Assembly (NCBI GenBank): GCA_002412775.1
Contig: DHVT01000015.1
Span: forward strand, 1 to 64,000
Source of the DNA: Firmicutes bacterium UBA5201
Lineage (GTDB): Bacteria; Bacillota; Clostridia; Peptostreptococcales; Acidaminobacteraceae
Reading direction: 5' to 3'
DNA: 64,000 nt
Part shown: positions 42,401-49,613 of the stretch, piece by piece
Numbering within the stretch: the stretch's first letter is position 1
Layout of the letters: each line of letters begins with the position of its first letter
Position numbers and translations under genes: made by a program
The notes under the pieces: generated by a model
Database searches by the model: none
What the model was told of the DNA's origin: nothing
Seen by the model: the letters and a program-made list of their open reading frames with translations, nothing else

Positions 42401-43501
42401 CTTCAAAGTCTTGGTATGGCAGAAGGTATCGATAGGGATGTGTTTTATCGAATCATCGTGGCCCACAAACAGATGTATGGAGTGAGTTCCAAAGCCGATT
42501 TGACCGATCATCAAATGAAGGCTGTTGCGATGGCATACAAGGACGTTTTGATCCAAAACGGCATTCCTATAGAACGCGATCCCGTGAAACAACTTAAGAA
42601 AGCGATTTTCAGCGTCATTGAATCCTGGTTCTCAGACAGTGCGATCAGTTATAGGGCACACATGGATATCGCTGAGGAATGGGGGACGGCTGTTTTAATT
42701 CAACAAATGGTACTTGGCAACAAATCGAGGCTTTCGGGGACCGGAGTCGTCTTTACAAACAGCCCGTTCAATGATCTTTCAGGAATCCAATTGTTCGGAG
42801 ATTTTGTGCTTTGCTCACAGGGCGAGGATGTGGTGTCGGGACTGGTGAATACACTTCCAATCAGTGAAAGTCAACGCATGGGAAGTCACGAGGTGAGTGG
42901 GGTGTCTTTGGAGATGAACTATCCGAATATCTATCGTGCCCTGATGAACCACGCGGGAAGGCTCATTGAAGAACACGGTTTTGTGCATCAGGAGATCGAG
43001 TTCACGTTTGAGTCGGACAATCCTGAAGATTTGTATATTTTGCAGACCCGCAATCAAAAGCTCAAGAAAAAGAAGGAAGATGCGCTTTATATTCAGGCAT
43101 TCAGCAAGTGCTCGATCGTTGGAAGAGGGATCGGCGTCAACAGTGGCGTCATATCGGGTTTGTTGGCCCTTGATGCGATGGACATAGACAGACTCAGGCA
43201 GGAATTCCCAGAAATGCCAGTCGTGCTTGTGAGACCTTATACAGTGCCAGATGACATTCCGCTGATTTTTTCAGCAGATGCGATTGTAACGGCAAGAGGG
43301 GGGATCACTTCACATGCCGCAGTAGCGGCGGCAAGCCTGGGCAAAGTCTGCATCGTCAATTGCAAAGCGCTCAAAGTCAGCGAAATGGATAAAACCTGTA
43401 CTTTTGGCGATCACATTTTCAAGAGTGGCGATGAGATCAAGATCGACGGTTATTTGGGCAATATCTATTTAGGCAATTCATGCACACTGGATGTGCAGTG
43501 A
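39443..43501 (+). CDS. PPDK-like ATP-grasp and phosphohistidine protein, no PEP barrel
   Basis: Very large protein of 1352 residues. Residues 1-860 are mostly helical and match nothing I recognise. From about 862 comes a PEP/pyruvate-dikinase ATP-grasp domain (FLGSKAFFLKRLCALGFPVP, LLLSVRSGSSFSLPGAM, GTGVVFTNSPF), then a swivelling domain with ARGGITSHAAVAAASLGK and His1291 as phospho-acceptor. The signature is of the PPDK type, but the protein stops 60 residues later: the C-terminal PEP/pyruvate TIM barrel is missing. The acceptor of the phosphoryl group is thus unknown and may be handled by the long N-terminal part. Start at 39443 follows GGAGGCG; a GTG at 39395 lies too near the promoter. 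The GAPDH gene follows after 29 bp. Confidence 0.85.
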   Translation: MSNQFSSKALEANLAQTQFTSNTVPDNQLWFGELSKGKWDIHKRTKDFLNELNHAYRNNNYVIESLHDICLEDLWFYEGLKDSEKAFGVLVDIFDVLFETVVLFDQRDLLVRCLIKFMDRLASLDGFPRSIVQRAIDRIREDMDQNALVYIQNSRYFKTYFNRIAEMDCFSAQIFGITHDVALKSIEYWEETSQVEEWFASKSDLFHVLRAEDLSVIGKPFFYALRARHASAKDWQSLQNLMFFNDISNYFRSYAQKMESHLETIHYLYYLLRLPGMSHYNKHLLYDINRNLRSVFSEIDEHEIQSFIDVIMDEFKILQEAQGSTVLDCISTLGKEIIYTGKQEYIGYFVTRLIEFGFVGPGKPRLNKDWQTSIHSNHVKNIRTWIELIASAPKGTRELLAALIVNLKLKGIFISDTDLFQRDVTKLLNSQIAPTYREIKQLSKIFPIYFTDIGAEGKLREYSTAVDELELRKDRLIHFLRKQIHTESNNTHIELTKSIILYWYDRNPSHLNGLLPDDVEEWLGNDKVLLDGVHGVMRALCEFLENGPLEILTLGLDIIEQAVVSLKGFEVRDQRRVLNLFRVYFLVMEKYSLEAADIIKSLRENGNISEDACSSLEEQLESGRSEEALQSIYEIMRSLRSIILNPKESIGQENIFYKRHVAAGIPSMYGQYIEPKFESLGLLYRMEKTASKIMVKIMGDVDHSSMDMALLQQIHDVFELFRDGLELDGITNEGFNSRIDMLRYGLTSPSFSLDQFINIFQFMARDIKHIIDEYFIDVYERPLKIILGGLDEKERLVASDQFFRDNLDSSFLVHDLDHFISEIIGNFSGKMQDVAYKTVQNSAGYDSKTVICNLDEQAPALDNPVFLGSKAFFLKRLCALGFPVPSGFVLTTEVFRHKDTIRGQVHLEDELDILIAEQLKRLEEKTGKRYGDAKNPLLLSVRSGSSFSLPGAMRTFLNVGINDEIAETYSDIHENGWTVWDCYRRFLQSLGMAEGIDRDVFYRIIVAHKQMYGVSSKADLTDHQMKAVAMAYKDVLIQNGIPIERDPVKQLKKAIFSVIESWFSDSAISYRAHMDIAEEWGTAVLIQQMVLGNKSRLSGTGVVFTNSPFNDLSGIQLFGDFVLCSQGEDVVSGLVNTLPISESQRMGSHEVSGVSLEMNYPNIYRALMNHAGRLIEEHGFVHQEIEFTFESDNPEDLYILQTRNQKLKKKKEDALYIQAFSKCSIVGRGIGVNSGVISGLLALDAMDIDRLRQEFPEMPVVLVRPYTVPDDIPLIFSADAIVTARGGITSHAAVAAASLGKVCIVNCKALKVSEMDKTCTFGDHIFKSGDEIKIDGYLGNIYLGNSCTLDVQ

Positions 43502-43530
43502 GATTATAAGAATCAGAGGGAGGCATCAAG

Positions 43531-44784
43531 ATGAATACGGTATTACAAAACAAAAGGTTGTTGGGCATCAACGGAATAGGTCGAATTGGGAAATTGACCC
43601 TATGGAACCATTTGAACATGAAGCATTTTGACGGAATTGTCATCAATGCCGGCCGTGAAATCGGCAAGAGCATGGAAGATGTGATGCAATATTTGTCCAC
43701 AGATTCAACATACGGTTCACTGGACAGATTCATGTACGGTTATTCCGGTAAAACTTGTGACGTCAAACTGATCGATGCCGAAGAGCGCATCATCGAAATG
43801 GACGGGATTCCAGTGAAAATCCTGACCACTGCCAGAAATCCGAGAGATATCGAATGGAACAAGGAAGGCGTCCGAATCGTTGTGGACTGCACAGGAGTGT
43901 TCCTGGATCCAACCGTTCCAGCGGACCATCCCAAAGGAAGTCTACGCGGTCACCTCGAAGCCGGGGCTGAAAAAGTCATTTTAAGCGCACCATTCAAAAT
44001 AAAGGATTCATCCAGAAAAATGCCAGAGGACAGCGGCATGTTCGTCTATGGCATCAACCACATGAAATACGATCCGATGAAGCATCACGTGATCTCAGCG
44101 ACCAGTTGCACGACGACCGGACTCTCCCATATGATGAAGCCGCTTGTCAGCACAGAGGAGACATCACGCATTGTGACGGCATCAATGACCACTGTGCACG
44201 CGGCGACCAACAATCAAAGCATCTTGGATGCGGCTCCTGGTGCCGGATCAGGCGATCTCAGAAAAGACAGATCCCTTTTCAACAACATCATTCCGACGAG
44301 TACAGGAGCCGCAATCGCACTTGAGGAAGTCATGCCCGAGATCAAGAGCATCGGCTTCATGGCAGATTCGATCCGCGTTCCGACCAGCACTGTATCTTTG
44401 ATTTCACTCAATCTCACTTTCCACACGACGCTTACGGAAAACGGAGAACCTGTGATCACCAAAGAATTCATCAACGACGTCTATAAAAAAGCCAGTGAAG
44501 GCGCACAAAAGGGATTGTTGTTTTTCAGCAGCAATCAAAATGTCTCATCCGATCTGATGGGCATTCAGGCCGCGATTGTCATAGAAGGTCAGGAAAACCA
44601 TACCAGAACGGGCTTTTTACCTCTTAATGCCGATACTTTATCCCGATTGGGCATTGAAGTGACACAAGATGCCAATCTTCCTGTGACGCATGCAAAGATT
44701 TTCGGATGGTACGACAATGAGTTCGGCAGCTATGTCAACTGTTTGGGGAAATTGACCAAATATCTCGATAAGAACCTCATATGA
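43531..44784 (+). CDS. Divergent glyceraldehyde-3-phosphate dehydrogenase
   Basis: Protein of 417 residues, about 80 longer than ordinary GAPDH. The Rossmann start INGIGRIGKLTL and the catalytic SATSCTTTG (Cys193) are clear, as are IPTSTGAA, DSIRVPTSTVSL and WYDNEFGSY at the end. Extra segments are inserted before the catalytic Cys (around DVKLIDAEERI, DHPKGSLRGHLE and KDSSRKMPEDS). At the end of the second strand the usual Asp that selects NAD is replaced: the sequence reads INAGREIGK, so NADP use is possible. Co-transcribed with the PPDK-like protein. It may be a specialised enzyme for another phosphorylated aldehyde or a gluconeogenic form rather than the main glycolytic GAPDH. Confidence 0.9.
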   Translation: MNTVLQNKRLLGINGIGRIGKLTLWNHLNMKHFDGIVINAGREIGKSMEDVMQYLSTDSTYGSLDRFMYGYSGKTCDVKLIDAEERIIEMDGIPVKILTTARNPRDIEWNKEGVRIVVDCTGVFLDPTVPADHPKGSLRGHLEAGAEKVILSAPFKIKDSSRKMPEDSGMFVYGINHMKYDPMKHHVISATSCTTTGLSHMMKPLVSTEETSRIVTASMTTVHAATNNQSILDAAPGAGSGDLRKDRSLFNNIIPTSTGAAIALEEVMPEIKSIGFMADSIRVPTSTVSLISLNLTFHTTLTENGEPVITKEFINDVYKKASEGAQKGLLFFSSNQNVSSDLMGIQAAIVIEGQENHTRTGFLPLNADTLSRLGIEVTQDANLPVTHAKIFGWYDNEFGSYVNCLGKLTKYLDKNLI

Positions 44785-44794
44785 TGTATCCGCT

Positions 44795-44824
44795 CAGCCT
44801 CTTCTGATGAAGAGGCTTATTTTT
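44795..44824 (+). terminator. Intrinsic terminator
   Basis: AGCCTCTTC, loop TGAT, GAAGAGGCT, then TTATTTTT, 11 bp after the GAPDH-like gene. Confidence 0.88.
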
Positions 44825-44838
44825 GAGCTGTTCTTCAA

Positions 44839-44867
44839 TTGTGGAGAAGTATAAAAAATGTTAAAAT
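44839..44867 (+). promoter_or_regulatory. Putative promoter
   Basis: TTGTGG at 44839-44844, 17-bp spacer, TAAAAT at 44862-44867, placed 48 bp before the nuclease-fold gene at 44915 and after the terminator. Confidence 0.6.
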
Positions 44868-44914
44868 ACAGGTAATAAACGGCGATTGATTGTCGATTGA
44901 GACATGGAGGCATT

Positions 44915-45973
44915 ATGAAACGGATTCTTTTGTGGATTTTAGGAATATTGATGGTACCCGTACTTGTATTTGTTTTATTCTTGGCATATAGCATCATCAC
45001 CGAGTACAAACCGGATGTTGTGGAGGAAGGCATCATTTTGAATGAAAAACCTGTTGTGCCTGTGGAGATGTCCTCTTTCCAAGTGACGACCTACAACATC
45101 GGATATTGTGGTCTTGATGCGGCACAGGACTTTTTCATGGACGGCGGAACAATGTCGAGGTCATCCAGCCTCGAACAAACAGAGAAAAACCTTTTCGGCG
45201 TGCTCAAATTTATGACAGAAATAGATTCAGACGCCTATTTGCTCCAAGAAGTGGACGAGAATTCCTCGCGCAGTTTCAAAATCAATCAAGTGGATCGGAT
45301 TGTAGAGGAGTTTCCTTCATACAGCAGTACTTTCGCGTACAACTTCAGAACTGGATGGGTACCTGTCCCTGTAAAGAATCCAATGGGGAAAGCGATTTCT
45401 GGTTTGTTGACGCTGTCAAAGAAAAATCCCGAAACGTCCACCCGATACCAACTTCCTGGCGACGAACCGCTTCCAAACAGATATTTCGACTTGAAACGCG
45501 CGATTCTGATGAACACCTATCCTCTGGACAACGGTAAGTCTTTGATCCTGATGAACGTGCATCTCTCGGCTTTCGACGAAGGCGGGCTGATCAGAGCACA
45601 ACAAGTGGAATGGCTGATCAACTATATTGAAGAAATATACGATCCCAACGAGAATTACTTCATCATCGGCGGCGACTGGAACCATTTGTTGTCACAAGAA
45701 TTTTTCGATCGTATAGTAGGAGAACCAGAGTCATGGATTGCTGTGATACCTGATTCAATTGAGGCCACCGGATTCAAATTGGCTTACGACAAAACGGTCA
45801 ATACGGTACGTTCATTGATCACACCTTATGAACCTGGAGTCAGTTTTGAAACGGTCATTGATGGTTTCCTGGTTTCACCAAATGTCAAAGTCGTTTCAGT
45901 AATGGGTCATGACCTGGGCTTCAAAGATTCTGACCATCAGCCTGTGACAGCGGTGTTTGAGTTCGAGGAATAA
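44915..45973 (+). CDS. Membrane-anchored endonuclease/exonuclease/phosphatase-fold protein
   Basis: Protein of 352 residues with one N-terminal membrane helix (about 5-27) and an EEP (DNase I/inositol phosphatase) domain outside the membrane. Core residues are visible: TYNIGY start, LLQEVDENSSR with the metal-binding Glu, NVHLSAFD, GGDWNHL and the final SDHQPVTAVF. Family members cut DNA, phosphoinositides or sphingomyelin; the exported location suggests a phosphodiesterase or nuclease acting on environmental substrates. ATG at 44915 follows GGAGG; a TTG at 44897 lacks support. The stop codon abuts copy 2 of the 28-nt palindromic repeat. Confidence 0.82.
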   Translation: MKRILLWILGILMVPVLVFVLFLAYSIITEYKPDVVEEGIILNEKPVVPVEMSSFQVTTYNIGYCGLDAAQDFFMDGGTMSRSSSLEQTEKNLFGVLKFMTEIDSDAYLLQEVDENSSRSFKINQVDRIVEEFPSYSSTFAYNFRTGWVPVPVKNPMGKAISGLLTLSKKNPETSTRYQLPGDEPLPNRYFDLKRAILMNTYPLDNGKSLILMNVHLSAFDEGGLIRAQQVEWLINYIEEIYDPNENYFIIGGDWNHLLSQEFFDRIVGEPESWIAVIPDSIEATGFKLAYDKTVNTVRSLITPYEPGVSFETVIDGFLVSPNVKVVSVMGHDLGFKDSDHQPVTAVFEFEE

Positions 45974-46001
45974 TTGGGGACAGGTCCAAACTGGTACCTG
46001 G
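45974..46001 (+). repeat. 28-nt REP-like palindromic repeat, copy 2
   Basis: TTGGGGACAGGTCC then AAACTGGTACCTGG, two differences from copy 1 (9463). It begins at the base after the previous stop codon and ends 34 bp before the MFS start. Confidence 0.85.
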
Positions 46002-46035
46002 TATGGAAAATTTCATCGAATCGGAGTGACAACTC

Positions 46036-47223
46036 ATGAAAAATGTAAAAGGACTTTTCAGCAAACATGGCAACATGACGGTCATGGTTTTGCTTGTGAT
46101 CATGGTTGGTATGGGCGAGAAGATGGCGGAACGTTTTCTTCCTCTTTACCTTATCGCATTAGGTGGCAGCACTTGGTCCGTAGGACTATTGAATGCCATG
46201 GACAATCTTCTTGGTGCGCTTTATTCTTTCCCAGGCGGCTTTATTGCCGATAGAATCGGATATAAGAAATCGCTTCAGATCTTCACAGGAATTGCCATAT
46301 TTGGCTATGCACTCGTGATTTTGATTCCCACTTGGCAAGCTGTTCTCGTTGGAGCAGTTTTCTTCATAGCCTGGACCGCGGTTTCTTTGCCTGCGATCAT
46401 GAATTTGGTAGCCAAGACGGTCCCAAAGAACAAGCGAAGTTTTGGAGTGTCGATTCATTCATTTTTCAGAAGAATTCCAATGGCACTCGGCCCAATGCTC
46501 GGGGGCGTTATCATTGGAATATACGGCAGGGTTCTAGGCATCAAGATCGCCTTTGGTGTTGCGATTGTACTGGGACTTTTGGCTATGGTCATGATTCAAA
46601 AATTCATGGTGGATGATTTTGACAAAACGAAAACCGTTAAGAAAGTAAATATAAGGGATTCGCTGTCGCTATTGACCCCTCAGCTTAGAACGCTCCTTGC
46701 CAGTGATATTCTGATCCGGTTTGCGGAGCAGATTCCATATGCTTTTGTGGTCATATGGGTGGTCGACAATCAAGGACTCACTACTGTTGAGTTCGGTTTG
46801 TTGACAATGATTGAGATGGTGACGGCTATGCTTGTTTATATCCCGGTCGCCATGTTGGCAGACCACTACGGCAAGAAACCCTTCGTGCTCATCACATTTG
46901 GGTTTTTCACCATATTCCCATTGATGCTTCTGATTTCCAAAGGATTTTGGATGTTTGTGATAGCGTTCATAATCAGAGGATTGAAGGAATTTGGAGAACC
47001 GACGCGAAAGGCCTTGATCATGGACCTTGCACCAGAAGATTACAAAGCAAGTGCGTTCGGCACTTATTATTTGATACGAGACATTGTTGTTTCCATTGCC
47101 GCACTGAGCAGTGCGCTTCTTTGGAATATCGCACCTGAAGTGAATTTCCTCGTGGCATTTGCTTTTGGTGTGTTGGGAACGACATTGTTTGCTGTTTACG
47201 GAAAAGATTTGAAAGGACATTAA
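46036..47223 (+). CDS. MFS transporter
   Basis: Integral membrane protein of 395 residues with about 12 helices. The MFS loop signature is GGFIADRIGYKKS (about residue 70) and its second-half counterpart is AMLADHYGKKP (about 275). Charged residues within the first helix (MGEKMAERFLPLYL) suggest a drug/metabolite exporter or proton-coupled antiporter, but substrate is not determined. ATG at 46036 follows GGAGTGA. The PHP gene starts directly after its stop codon, so the two form a unit. The leader contains a 28-nt palindromic repeat that could fold in the mRNA. Confidence 0.85.
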   Translation: MKNVKGLFSKHGNMTVMVLLVIMVGMGEKMAERFLPLYLIALGGSTWSVGLLNAMDNLLGALYSFPGGFIADRIGYKKSLQIFTGIAIFGYALVILIPTWQAVLVGAVFFIAWTAVSLPAIMNLVAKTVPKNKRSFGVSIHSFFRRIPMALGPMLGGVIIGIYGRVLGIKIAFGVAIVLGLLAMVMIQKFMVDDFDKTKTVKKVNIRDSLSLLTPQLRTLLASDILIRFAEQIPYAFVVIWVVDNQGLTTVEFGLLTMIEMVTAMLVYIPVAMLADHYGKKPFVLITFGFFTIFPLMLLISKGFWMFVIAFIIRGLKEFGEPTRKALIMDLAPEDYKASAFGTYYLIRDIVVSIAALSSALLWNIAPEVNFLVAFAFGVLGTTLFAVYGKDLKGH

Positions 47224-47943
47224 ATGAAAGATTCACAAAATCTACTGGATTTGCATACGCATACTGTGGCCAGCGGTCATGCATACAGCACGTTGCTTGA
47301 AAATATCCGTGCGGCCAAGTCAAAAGGCATGAAAATCATCGGCGTGTCGGATCACGGACCAATGATGCCCGATGGAGCACATCATTTCTATTTCCACAAT
47401 CTAAAAATATTGCCAGAGACCATTGAAGGGATGCGCGTGCTAAAAGGCGCAGAAGTGAATATACTTGATGAAAGCGGGGAAATTGACATCAAAGGAAAAG
47501 CGCAGTTCATTCTGGACTTTGCCATTGCAAGCCTTCACATCCCTTGTTTTGAAAATCAGGGTACTATTGGCAACACCAACGCCATGATCAATGCAATGAA
47601 ACATCCGGTCGTCAAAATCGTCGGACATCCCGATGACAGCAGATATCCACTGGATTATGAGCGGCTTGTTTTAGCGGCAATCGAGCATCATGTGCTGATC
47701 GAAATCAACAACAGTTCCCTGTTGCCAACGGCGACGCGTGAAGGGGCACCGGACAATTATAGAAAACTGCTTGCCTTTTGCAAACAACATGGAGCAGCAG
47801 TCATCATAGGCAGTGACGCCCATTTTTCTGAACACGTCGGTGCAATGGATGAGGCCGTTGTGTTACTTGAAGCAATGGGATTTCCAGAAGCACTCATTGC
47901 AAATTTCAATGAAGAGTTGTTTTGGGAGTATATGAAGGGGTAG
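47224..47943 (+). CDS. PHP-domain phosphatase (YcdX-like)
   Basis: Protein of 239 residues of the polymerase-and-histidinol-phosphatase superfamily. Metal-binding motifs in order: LDLHTHTVASGHAYST (residues 8-23), GVSDHGPMMPD, KGAEVNIL, SLHIPCF, VGHPDDSRY, EINNSS and IGSDAHFSEHVG, matching the trinuclear-zinc YcdX group. It likely removes phosphate from small sugar phosphates or similar molecules. Its ATG is immediately after the MFS stop, so it is translated by coupling and lacks its own strong ribosome site. The 9-nt repeats begin at the base after its stop codon. Confidence 0.88.
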   Translation: MKDSQNLLDLHTHTVASGHAYSTLLENIRAAKSKGMKIIGVSDHGPMMPDGAHHFYFHNLKILPETIEGMRVLKGAEVNILDESGEIDIKGKAQFILDFAIASLHIPCFENQGTIGNTNAMINAMKHPVVKIVGHPDDSRYPLDYERLVLAAIEHHVLIEINNSSLLPTATREGAPDNYRKLLAFCKQHGAAVIIGSDAHFSEHVGAMDEAVVLLEAMGFPEALIANFNEELFWEYMKG

Positions 47944-47997
47944 GCAGGGAGAGCAGGGAGAGCAGGGAGAGCAGGAAATGCAGGAAGTGCAGGAAAA
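47944..47997 (+). repeat. Tandem 9-nt repeats, GCAGGGAGA/GCAGGAAGT x6
   Basis: Three GCAGGGAGA units followed by GCAGGAAAT, GCAGGAAGT and GCAGGAAAA, starting directly after the PHP stop codon. Same family as the arrays at 9992 and 11416. An inverted partner lies at 48058-48086. Confidence 0.92.
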
Positions 47998-48057
47998 GAT
48001 TAAAATCAAGATTGAAGTCAAGACATTCATACATGCACAATAGTTTTTTGACTTTCC

Positions 48058-48086
48058 AGCCTTCCCTGCCTTCCCTGCACTTCCTG
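48058..48086 (-). repeat. Inverted 9-nt repeat units
   Basis: Two CTTCCCTGC units flanked by partial units (CCAGC and ACTTCCTG), inverted relative to 47944-47997. The two arrays could pair in RNA to form a long imperfect hairpin. Confidence 0.8.
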
Positions 48087-48096
48087 AATTCACTCC

Positions 48097-48124
48097 CCAG
48101 GTACCAATTTGTACCTGTCCCCAA
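48097..48124 (-). repeat. 28-nt REP-like palindromic repeat, copy 3 (inverted)
   Basis: Read on the minus strand it is TTGGGGACAGGTAC then AAATTGGTACCTGG, identical to copy 1. It ends 20 bp before the DJ-1 gene start. Confidence 0.88.
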
Positions 48125-48144
48125 TTGGTACTTATGGAGGGTCT

Positions 48145-48723
48145 ATGAAAATACTACTATTTCTCAACAAGGGCGTTGAACTCATTGAAATGAGTGCATT
48201 CGTCGATGTGTTCGGTTGGAACCGAAGTTTCAACCATTCGGACACACAAATTGTGACGTGTGGTTTCAGGGAAGAGATTGTCACGACATTCGATGTGAAA
48301 CTTAAAGTGGATCTGCTGATTGATGATGTGATTCTGGAAGAATATGATGCCTTGGCAATTCCAGGCGGATTCGGGAACTATGGGTTTTATGAAGATGCCT
48401 ACAACGAGAAGTTCCTTGACCTTGTCAGGGCTTTTAATGCGGCAGGCAAGTACATTGCGACAGTTTGCGTGGCGTCATTGCCTCTTGGAAAAAGCGGGAT
48501 TTTGGTAGGGAAGAGGGCCACAACATACCACCTCATGGAAGGCAGACGCCAAAGGCAACTTGAAGCTTTTGGAGCAATCATAGACAAAGATGCCATTGTG
48601 ACGGATGGCAACATCATCACATCGTGGTGCCCATCCACAGCAGCTGGCGTCGCATTCAAGTTGCTGGAACTTTTGACATCCAAAGAAGAGGCAGACGAAA
48701 TAAGAACCATTATGGGTTACTGA
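48145..48723 (+). CDS. DJ-1/PfpI family protein (ThiJ/YajL-like)
   Basis: Protein of 192 residues with the DJ-1 fold: early acidic residue in NKGVELIEMSAFVDVFGW, the ALAIPGGFG loop, and nucleophile elbow IATVCVASLPLG with its cysteine near residue 110. The start FLNKGVELIEMSAF is closer to the YajL/DJ-1 subgroup than the other DJ-1 protein at 21460. Deglycase or oxidative-stress chaperone activity is possible. ATG at 48145 follows GGAGGG. It lies between an inverted 28-nt repeat and, 31 bp downstream, the pterin dehydratase gene, which likely shares its transcript. Confidence 0.87.
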   Translation: MKILLFLNKGVELIEMSAFVDVFGWNRSFNHSDTQIVTCGFREEIVTTFDVKLKVDLLIDDVILEEYDALAIPGGFGNYGFYEDAYNEKFLDLVRAFNAAGKYIATVCVASLPLGKSGILVGKRATTYHLMEGRRQRQLEAFGAIIDKDAIVTDGNIITSWCPSTAAGVAFKLLELLTSKEEADEIRTIMGY

Positions 48724-48754
48724 TCAACTTATCGGATTCAGAAAGGAGGATAAC

Positions 48755-49087
48755 ATGTCGGAAACATTGAAACAGGAATATTGTGAACCTTGTTCATTGG
48801 GGACACCACCACTTGAGGGAGAAGCACTGGATGCCCTCTATAAGGAAATTGACTCAGAGTGGGAACTTGTCGAGGGAAAAAAAATCACACACAAATATAA
48901 ATTCAAGAATTTCAAGGAAGCACTGGAATTCGTGAATAAGGTAGGAGAAATCGCAGAAAATGAGGGCCATCATCCGGACATCGAACTTGGATGGGGCCGA
49001 GTTGTCGTAAACCTCATGACACACAAAATAGGCGGTCTATCGAGAAACGACTTTATTATGGCCTCCAAGATCGACGACTTGAAATGA
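48755..49087 (+). CDS. Pterin-4a-carbinolamine dehydratase
   Basis: Protein of 110 residues of the PCD/DCoH family, which dehydrates 4a-hydroxytetrahydrobiopterin after aromatic amino acid hydroxylation. The catalytic EGHHPDIEL motif (about residue 71) is intact and the length is normal. An N-terminal CEPC pair (residues 10-13) is extra to the minimal family. No aromatic amino acid hydroxylase or molybdopterin gene is near, and such an oxygen-using pathway would be unexpected in an anaerobe, so a different pterin-related role is likely. ATG at 48755 follows AAAGGAGG, 31 bp after the DJ-1 stop. Confidence 0.92.
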   Translation: MSETLKQEYCEPCSLGTPPLEGEALDALYKEIDSEWELVEGKKITHKYKFKNFKEALEFVNKVGEIAENEGHHPDIELGWGRVVVNLMTHKIGGLSRNDFIMASKIDDLK

Positions 49088-49099
49088 TATTGTACACCA

Positions 49100-49131
49100 A
49101 ACACTCACAGTAAATTTTGTGAGTGTTTTTT
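49100..49131 (+). terminator. Intrinsic terminator
   Basis: AACACTCACA, 8-nt loop, TGTGAGTGTT followed by T run: perfect 10-bp stem, 12 bp after the dehydratase gene. Confidence 0.92.
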
Positions 49132-49132
49132 A

Positions 49133-49161
49133 TTGTTTCATAGTATTTATTGAGCTATAAT
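49133..49161 (+). promoter_or_regulatory. Sigma-A promoter
   Basis: TTGTTT, 17-bp spacer, TATAAT (49156-49161), directly after the terminator and 41 bp before the ATG at 49203. Confidence 0.7.
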
Positions 49162-49202
49162 GAAAAGATTGATAAAAAAATTTATATGGAGTGTATAAAG
49201 CC

Positions 49203-49529
49203 ATGATCAAATACAGTGACCCATTTGAACTGAGTGTGGAGTATGACCTTTTCAACTCGTCCTTTGGAAGTGAAGTGTTGGAGATTTATGAAATTGAATC
49301 CCTGATCTATGAATGTGATAAGAGCATGATTTATAAAGTCTATAGAAAAGCGGATTTACATATTTTCATGCTCATGGCTTTTAGAAAATTAAGTGATACT
49401 GAACTTAATGATGAAAATCTCACATATCTATTTCATGATCGGTGTGCGGAAACATTATTCATTGGAGAAACGGACACGTTTCATTATCTCATAGGACCAT
49501 TCATAGAAAGTATGGGCATAATTCAGTAA
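49203..49529 (+). CDS. Hypothetical protein
   Basis: Acidic protein of 108 residues, not recognised. It has alternating beta and helix character (EVLEIYEIESLIYECD and HIFMLMAFRKLSD segments), with two cysteines and no signal or membrane helix. The good promoter at 49133-49161 and the placement after a terminator support a real, separately expressed gene. ATG at 49203 is used; a GTG at 49191 overlaps the GGAG element and is less likely. The DUF2339 gene follows after 84 bp without a clear terminator. Confidence 0.6.
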   Translation: MIKYSDPFELSVEYDLFNSSFGSEVLEIYEIESLIYECDKSMIYKVYRKADLHIFMLMAFRKLSDTELNDENLTYLFHDRCAETLFIGETDTFHYLIGPFIESMGIIQ

Positions 49530-49613
49530 AATTATATTTCATATTCTTATTCCCATACTCCTTTAAAATGTTAAAATACAGATAAAGCAACATTTATAGA
49601 AGGAGTCATACAT

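Noticed and set aside
45358..45377. GGTACCTGTCCC-like string inside the nuclease-fold gene
   Set aside because: Only a partial match to the 28-nt palindrome and within conserved coding sequence; chance.
49547..49577. TTAAAATACAG before the DUF2339 gene considered as a promoter
   Set aside because: The TAAAAT resembles the -10 at 44862, but no acceptable -35 lies 16-18 bp upstream, so it was not listed.
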